From an uncultured Caulobacteraceae bacterium (GTDB taxonomy: Bacteria; Pseudomonadota; Alphaproteobacteria; Caulobacterales; Caulobacteraceae): 6,646 nucleotides of DNA. Where the stretch lies: NCBI GenBank assembly GCA_946482375.1, contig CAMLRH010000144.1, positions 1-6,646 of the forward strand, read 5' to 3'. The notes beneath the pieces are model-generated. The model made no database searches and had not been told where the DNA came from. It saw nothing but the letters and a program-made list of their open reading frames with translations. How positions within the stretch are numbered: position 1 is the stretch's first letter; every line of letters begins with the position of its first letter. A program made the position numbers and the translations under genes. Below, one piece after another: positions 1-6,646 of the stretch.

Positions 1-1
1 G

Positions 2-850
2 CCGGAGATGGTGGTGCTGCGCGTCCAGTCGCTCGAGAGCGCCAGGCGCGCCAACGCCATGCGCTGGACGCGGCGCGGCGAGCTGTCGCCGAGGATCGCC
101 GCCATAGCCGCGACGCTGCTGATTGCGGTGTTCGCCGGGGTCTGGGCGCTGGGCCTGCCGCAAACCTATCGCACCGGCGTCGGCGAGCGGGAGGTGGTGG
201 CGCTGGCCGACGGCTCGAAGCTGTCGCTGGACGCCGACAGCGCCGTTTCCGTGCGCTTCACGCCGTCGCGCCGCGAGCTGGTGCTGAGGAAGGGCAGAGC
301 GCGGTTCACCGTCGCCAAGGACCCGCTGAAGCCCTTCACCGTTGCTGCCGCCGGAAAGACGGTGGTCGCCGTCGGCACCGAGTTCAGCGTCGAGCGGCTG
401 GGCGGCCAGCTGCGGGTCATCCTCTACGAGGGCAAGGTCTCGGTGCTGGCGCGGCCCTCGCTGATCGCGGCTCCGGCGCCCATTCCGGTGGGCGCGGCCC
501 GCCACCCCGCCGACACGGCGCTGAAGCCCGGCGGTGAGCTGATCATCGCCGACGCCGCGCCGGTGGCGGAACTGGCCAGCGCCGACCTGTCGCGGTCGCT
601 GTCGTGGGAAGGCGGCCAGCTGATCTTCAAGAACGAGCCGCTGGCCGCCGCCGTCGAGCGGGTGAACCGCTATGCCGAGGACGAAATCAAGGTCGACGAC
701 GCGGCGGCGAATGTTCTTGTCAGCGGCGTTTTCACGGCCGGCGACACCGAGGCCTTCCTGGGCGGTGTTACGGCGGTCTTCCCTGTTCGCGTGGAACAGC
801 GCGGCGACAAGACAGTAATTTCCACAGACCCCGAACGCATGGCCGGGTGA
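2..850 (+). CDS. FecR-family anti-sigma regulator (5' partial)
   Basis: This is an inner-membrane sigma regulator of the FecR type. It normally carries a periplasmic signal from a TonB-dependent receptor to a cytoplasmic FecI-like sigma factor. The reading frame is open to the left edge. The ATG at position 8 is probably internal, because the residues PEM just there align with NPTM at residues 66-69 of the second FecR in this window. About 65 N-terminal residues (the DUF4880 region) should therefore lie upstream. Counting from the ATG at 8, a hydrophobic membrane segment spans about residues 30-50. The periplasmic FecR domain covers about 54-150, with the conserved run VGERE..ALADGSKLSLD and later VVAVGTEFSV. 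A proline/alanine-rich linker follows. The C-terminal DUF4974/STN-like domain starts near residue 198 (LSWEGGQLIF). The receptor gene begins 69 bases downstream, so the two are probably partners. Family assignment is secure; the signal is unknown. Confidence 0.9.
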   Translation, partial: PEMVVLRVQSLESARRANAMRWTRRGELSPRIAAIAATLLIAVFAGVWALGLPQTYRTGVGEREVVALADGSKLSLDADSAVSVRFTPSRRELVLRKGRARFTVAKDPLKPFTVAAAGKTVVAVGTEFSVERLGGQLRVILYEGKVSVLARPSLIAAPAPIPVGAARHPADTALKPGGELIIADAAPVAELASADLSRSLSWEGGQLIFKNEPLAAAVERVNRYAEDEIKVDDAAANVLVSGVFTAGDTEAFLGGVTAVFPVRVEQRGDKTVISTDPERMAG

Positions 851-875
851 ATGATCTGTGGAGTGGTGCGTCTAA
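846..875 (+). promoter_or_regulatory. Candidate ECF-sigma promoter for the receptor gene
   Basis: GGTGAAT at 846-852 and CGTCTAA at 869-875 are separated by 16 bases. A CGTC-containing -10 element is common for ECF sigma factors, but the -35 half is not a textbook GGAAC. The same pair, with identical spacing, precedes the sigma gene at 5596-5625, which is the main support. The upstream element overlaps the TGA stop of the preceding FecR gene. Transcription would start near 882, giving a short leader before the ATG at 920. This is an inference from two copies only. Confidence 0.35.
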
Positions 876-906
876 CCCTTCAAGCGCCAGATCAGACGGC
901 GCGAAA

Positions 907-914
907 AAGGGGGG
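907..914 (+). promoter_or_regulatory. Ribosome binding site of the receptor gene
   Basis: The purine run AAGGGGGG ends five bases before the ATG at 920. It supports that start, which also gives a proper signal peptide. Confidence 0.7.
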
Positions 915-919
915 TCTGA

Positions 920-5494
<4,575 letters not shown>

Positions 5495-5532
5495 CCTCCG
5501 GCTTCGGTCCCCTCTGAAACCGGACTGCCTCA

Positions 5533-5570
5533 GGAGGCGGCGGGCCCTCATCCGCCGCCTCCCTTCTTTT
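5533..5570 (+). terminator. Intrinsic terminator after the receptor gene
   Basis: A perfect 11-bp inverted repeat, GGAGGCGGCGG at 5533-5543 with CCGCCGCCTCC at 5552-5562, closes an 8-base loop. It is followed by TTCTTTT at 5564-5570. A further run of seven Ts lies at 5580-5586. The hairpin sits 38 bases after the receptor stop and should separate it from the sigma-FecR unit. Confidence 0.85.
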
Positions 5571-5595
5571 CACGCGGAATTTTTTTGCTCGCAGA

Positions 5596-5625
5596 GGTGA
5601 GGCATTCGGCCGATCCTCCGTCTGG
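5596..5625 (+). promoter_or_regulatory. Candidate ECF-sigma promoter for the sigma-FecR unit
   Basis: GGTGAGG at 5596-5602 and CGTCTGG at 5619-5625 are 16 bases apart, matching the spacing of the pair before the receptor gene. It lies after the terminator and about 50 bases before the sigma start, a sensible place for a promoter. If real, both units could answer to the same or a closely related sigma factor. The evidence is only the two matching copies and their position. Confidence 0.35.
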
Positions 5626-5678
5626 GTCAGTGGCGCGAACCCTTCGCGTCCCTCGCCACCCGCGGATGACGCCCGTTG

Positions 5679-6206
5679 ATGACCTCGCCCAGCGCCCGCG
5701 CCCGGAACGCCGCCGCCGATGAGGTGCGCGCGCTGATGGCGGCCTATGGGCCGGGCCTGCGGCGGTATTTCCGCAAGCGGGCGCCGGCGCACGAAGTCGA
5801 CGACCTTGTCCAGAACGTCTTCCTGAAGATGCAGGCGCGCTCGGCCGCCGAGCCGGTGGCCGACATCGAGCGCTACCTGTTCCGCATCGCCGCCACCGTG
5901 CTGGTCGACGGCCACCGCGAGGATCGGCTGCAGCTGCGCCGGCACGAGGCGCTGCACGAGGGCATCGAGCCCATCGACGCGCTCTCGCCCGAGCGCATCC
6001 TGCTGGGCGCCGAGGCGCTCGACCGCATCATGGCGGTGCTGCAGTCGCTGCCGCCGCGCACCGGCGAAGCCTTCATCCTCCATCGCTTCGAGGAGATGAC
6101 CTACGACGCCATCGCGCGCCGCATGGGCATCTCCAAGAGCGGCGTCGAGAAGCTGATCATGCGCGCGCTCGACCGGCTGATGGAAAGCTGGGAGGCGGCG
6201 TCGTGA
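5679..6206 (+). CDS. FecI-like ECF RNA polymerase sigma factor
   Basis: This is a cytoplasmic extracytoplasmic-function sigma factor that would direct RNA polymerase to iron-uptake or receptor promoters under FecR control. From the ATG at 5679 it is 175 residues, typical for the family. Region 2 covers about 17-83, with DDLVQNVFLKM at 41-51 (core binding) and YLFRIAATVLVDGHRE at 66-81 (-10 recognition). Region 4 covers about 113-166, with LQSLPPRTGEAFILHR at 121-136 and a helix-turn-helix through TYDAIARRMGISKSGVEKL (-35 recognition). The frame is closed by a TGA at 5667-5669, so only TTG at 5676 or the adjacent ATG at 5679 can start it at this end; neither has a clear Shine-Dalgarno. It overlaps the next gene by four bases (GTGA), so the pair is translationally coupled. 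The family is certain; the regulon is not known. Confidence 0.93.
   Translation: MTSPSARARNAAADEVRALMAAYGPGLRRYFRKRAPAHEVDDLVQNVFLKMQARSAAEPVADIERYLFRIAATVLVDGHREDRLQLRRHEALHEGIEPIDALSPERILLGAEALDRIMAVLQSLPPRTGEAFILHRFEEMTYDAIARRMGISKSGVEKLIMRALDRLMESWEAAS
6191..6195 (+). promoter_or_regulatory. Ribosome binding site of the second FecR gene
   Basis: GGAGG lies inside the end of the sigma gene, seven bases before the GTG at 6203. It is what decides for this GTG start. Confidence 0.75.
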
Positions 6207-6646
6207 CTCATCCGCTTCAGGCCCAGCCGAACACCCCGCGCACCGTCGCCGCCGCCTGGTTCGCCCGCAAACGCTCGGGCGAGATGACGGAGCAGGAGGC
6301 GCGAGAGCTGGCCGTGTGGCTGGACGCCGACCCGGCTCACCGCGCCGCCTGGGAGCTGGCCGGCGAGGTCTGGGGTGCGGCCGAGGGCGTGCGCGCCAAC
6401 CCGACGATGCTGGCCATCCGCGAGCGAGCGCTGAAGCGGCGCCGGCTCGGCTGGGCGGCGACGGGCGGGGCGATCGCGGCGTCGGTGACGCTGGCGGTGT
6501 TCGGCGGCTGGACGGTGCTGGACCGCGCGCCGAGCGGGCCCGTGATCTCGACGGCGCTGGCGACGCAGGCCGATCTTGCAGGAAGCGTTGCACAGGATTT
6601 CGCAACTGCCGTAGGCGAGCGGCGGACCGTGACGCTCGATGACGGC
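6203..6646 (+). CDS. FecR-family anti-sigma regulator (3' partial)
   Basis: This is the inner-membrane FecR-type partner of the sigma factor just upstream, expected to hold or activate it according to a receptor signal. It starts with GTG at 6203, overlapping the sigma stop in GTGA, and runs open to the right edge (148 residues visible). Residues about 14-56 are the cytoplasmic DUF4880 domain (AAAWFARKRSGEMTEQEA, then VWLDADPAHRAAWE), which contacts the sigma factor. A basic stretch LKRRR at 77-81 precedes a membrane segment at about 89-106. The periplasmic FecR domain begins near 138 with VGERRTVTLDDG and is cut off. NPTM at 66-69 and VGERR line up with PEM and VGERE of the partial FecR at the left edge, so the two belong to the same family, though they differ clearly in sequence. 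Its own receptor probably lies just beyond the window. Confidence 0.92.
   Translation, partial: MTHPLQAQPNTPRTVAAAWFARKRSGEMTEQEARELAVWLDADPAHRAAWELAGEVWGAAEGVRANPTMLAIRERALKRRRLGWAATGGAIAASVTLAVFGGWTVLDRAPSGPVISTALATQADLAGSVAQDFATAVGERRTVTLDDG

Noticed and set aside
6316..6642. A 108-codon plus-strand frame at the right edge
   Set aside because: It is an Arg/Gly-rich shadow of the second FecR gene, whose frame starts at the GTG at 6203 and has clear DUF4880, membrane and FecR segments.

Overview
This is a high-GC window with dense plus-strand coding. The genes look alphaproteobacterial, probably from a Caulobacterales- or Sphingomonadales-like bacterium with many TonB-dependent receptors. 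That placement is inferred from gene style and base composition; there is no rRNA or other marker to confirm it.

Layout: (1) positions 2-850 hold the C-terminal three quarters of a FecR-type anti-sigma regulator whose start lies upstream of the window. (2) A 69-base gap follows, with a possible ECF-type promoter and a good ribosome binding site. (3) Positions 920-5494 encode a 1524-residue TonB-dependent outer-membrane receptor with a signal peptide, an STN signalling domain, a TonB box, a plug and a 22-strand-type barrel. The barrel reaches a normal receptor C-terminus near residue 1158. The reading frame then continues for 366 residues that look like a second, different outer-membrane beta-barrel (Lpg1974/Legionella-MOMP-like). 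(4) A strong intrinsic terminator sits at 5533-5570, followed by a candidate promoter. (5) Positions 5679-6206 encode a FecI-like ECF sigma factor. (6) Its stop codon overlaps the GTG start at 6203 of a second FecR-type regulator, which runs off the right edge.

How they work together: this is the classical cell-surface signalling arrangement. Ligand binding at a receptor carrying an STN domain is relayed through the periplasm to FecR, which spans the inner membrane and controls a FecI-type sigma factor, which transcribes the receptor gene. The window holds the end of one such module (FecR then receptor) and the start of a second (sigma then FecR), so two modules appear to lie in tandem. The ligand cannot be read from the sequence.

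The most unusual item is the receptor itself, an apparent in-frame fusion of a complete TonB-dependent receptor to a second outer-membrane barrel. The two intergenic regions also share a GGTGA-N18-CGTCT motif that may be a common sigma-factor promoter. No tRNA, rRNA, CRISPR array, insertion sequence or phage gene was seen.
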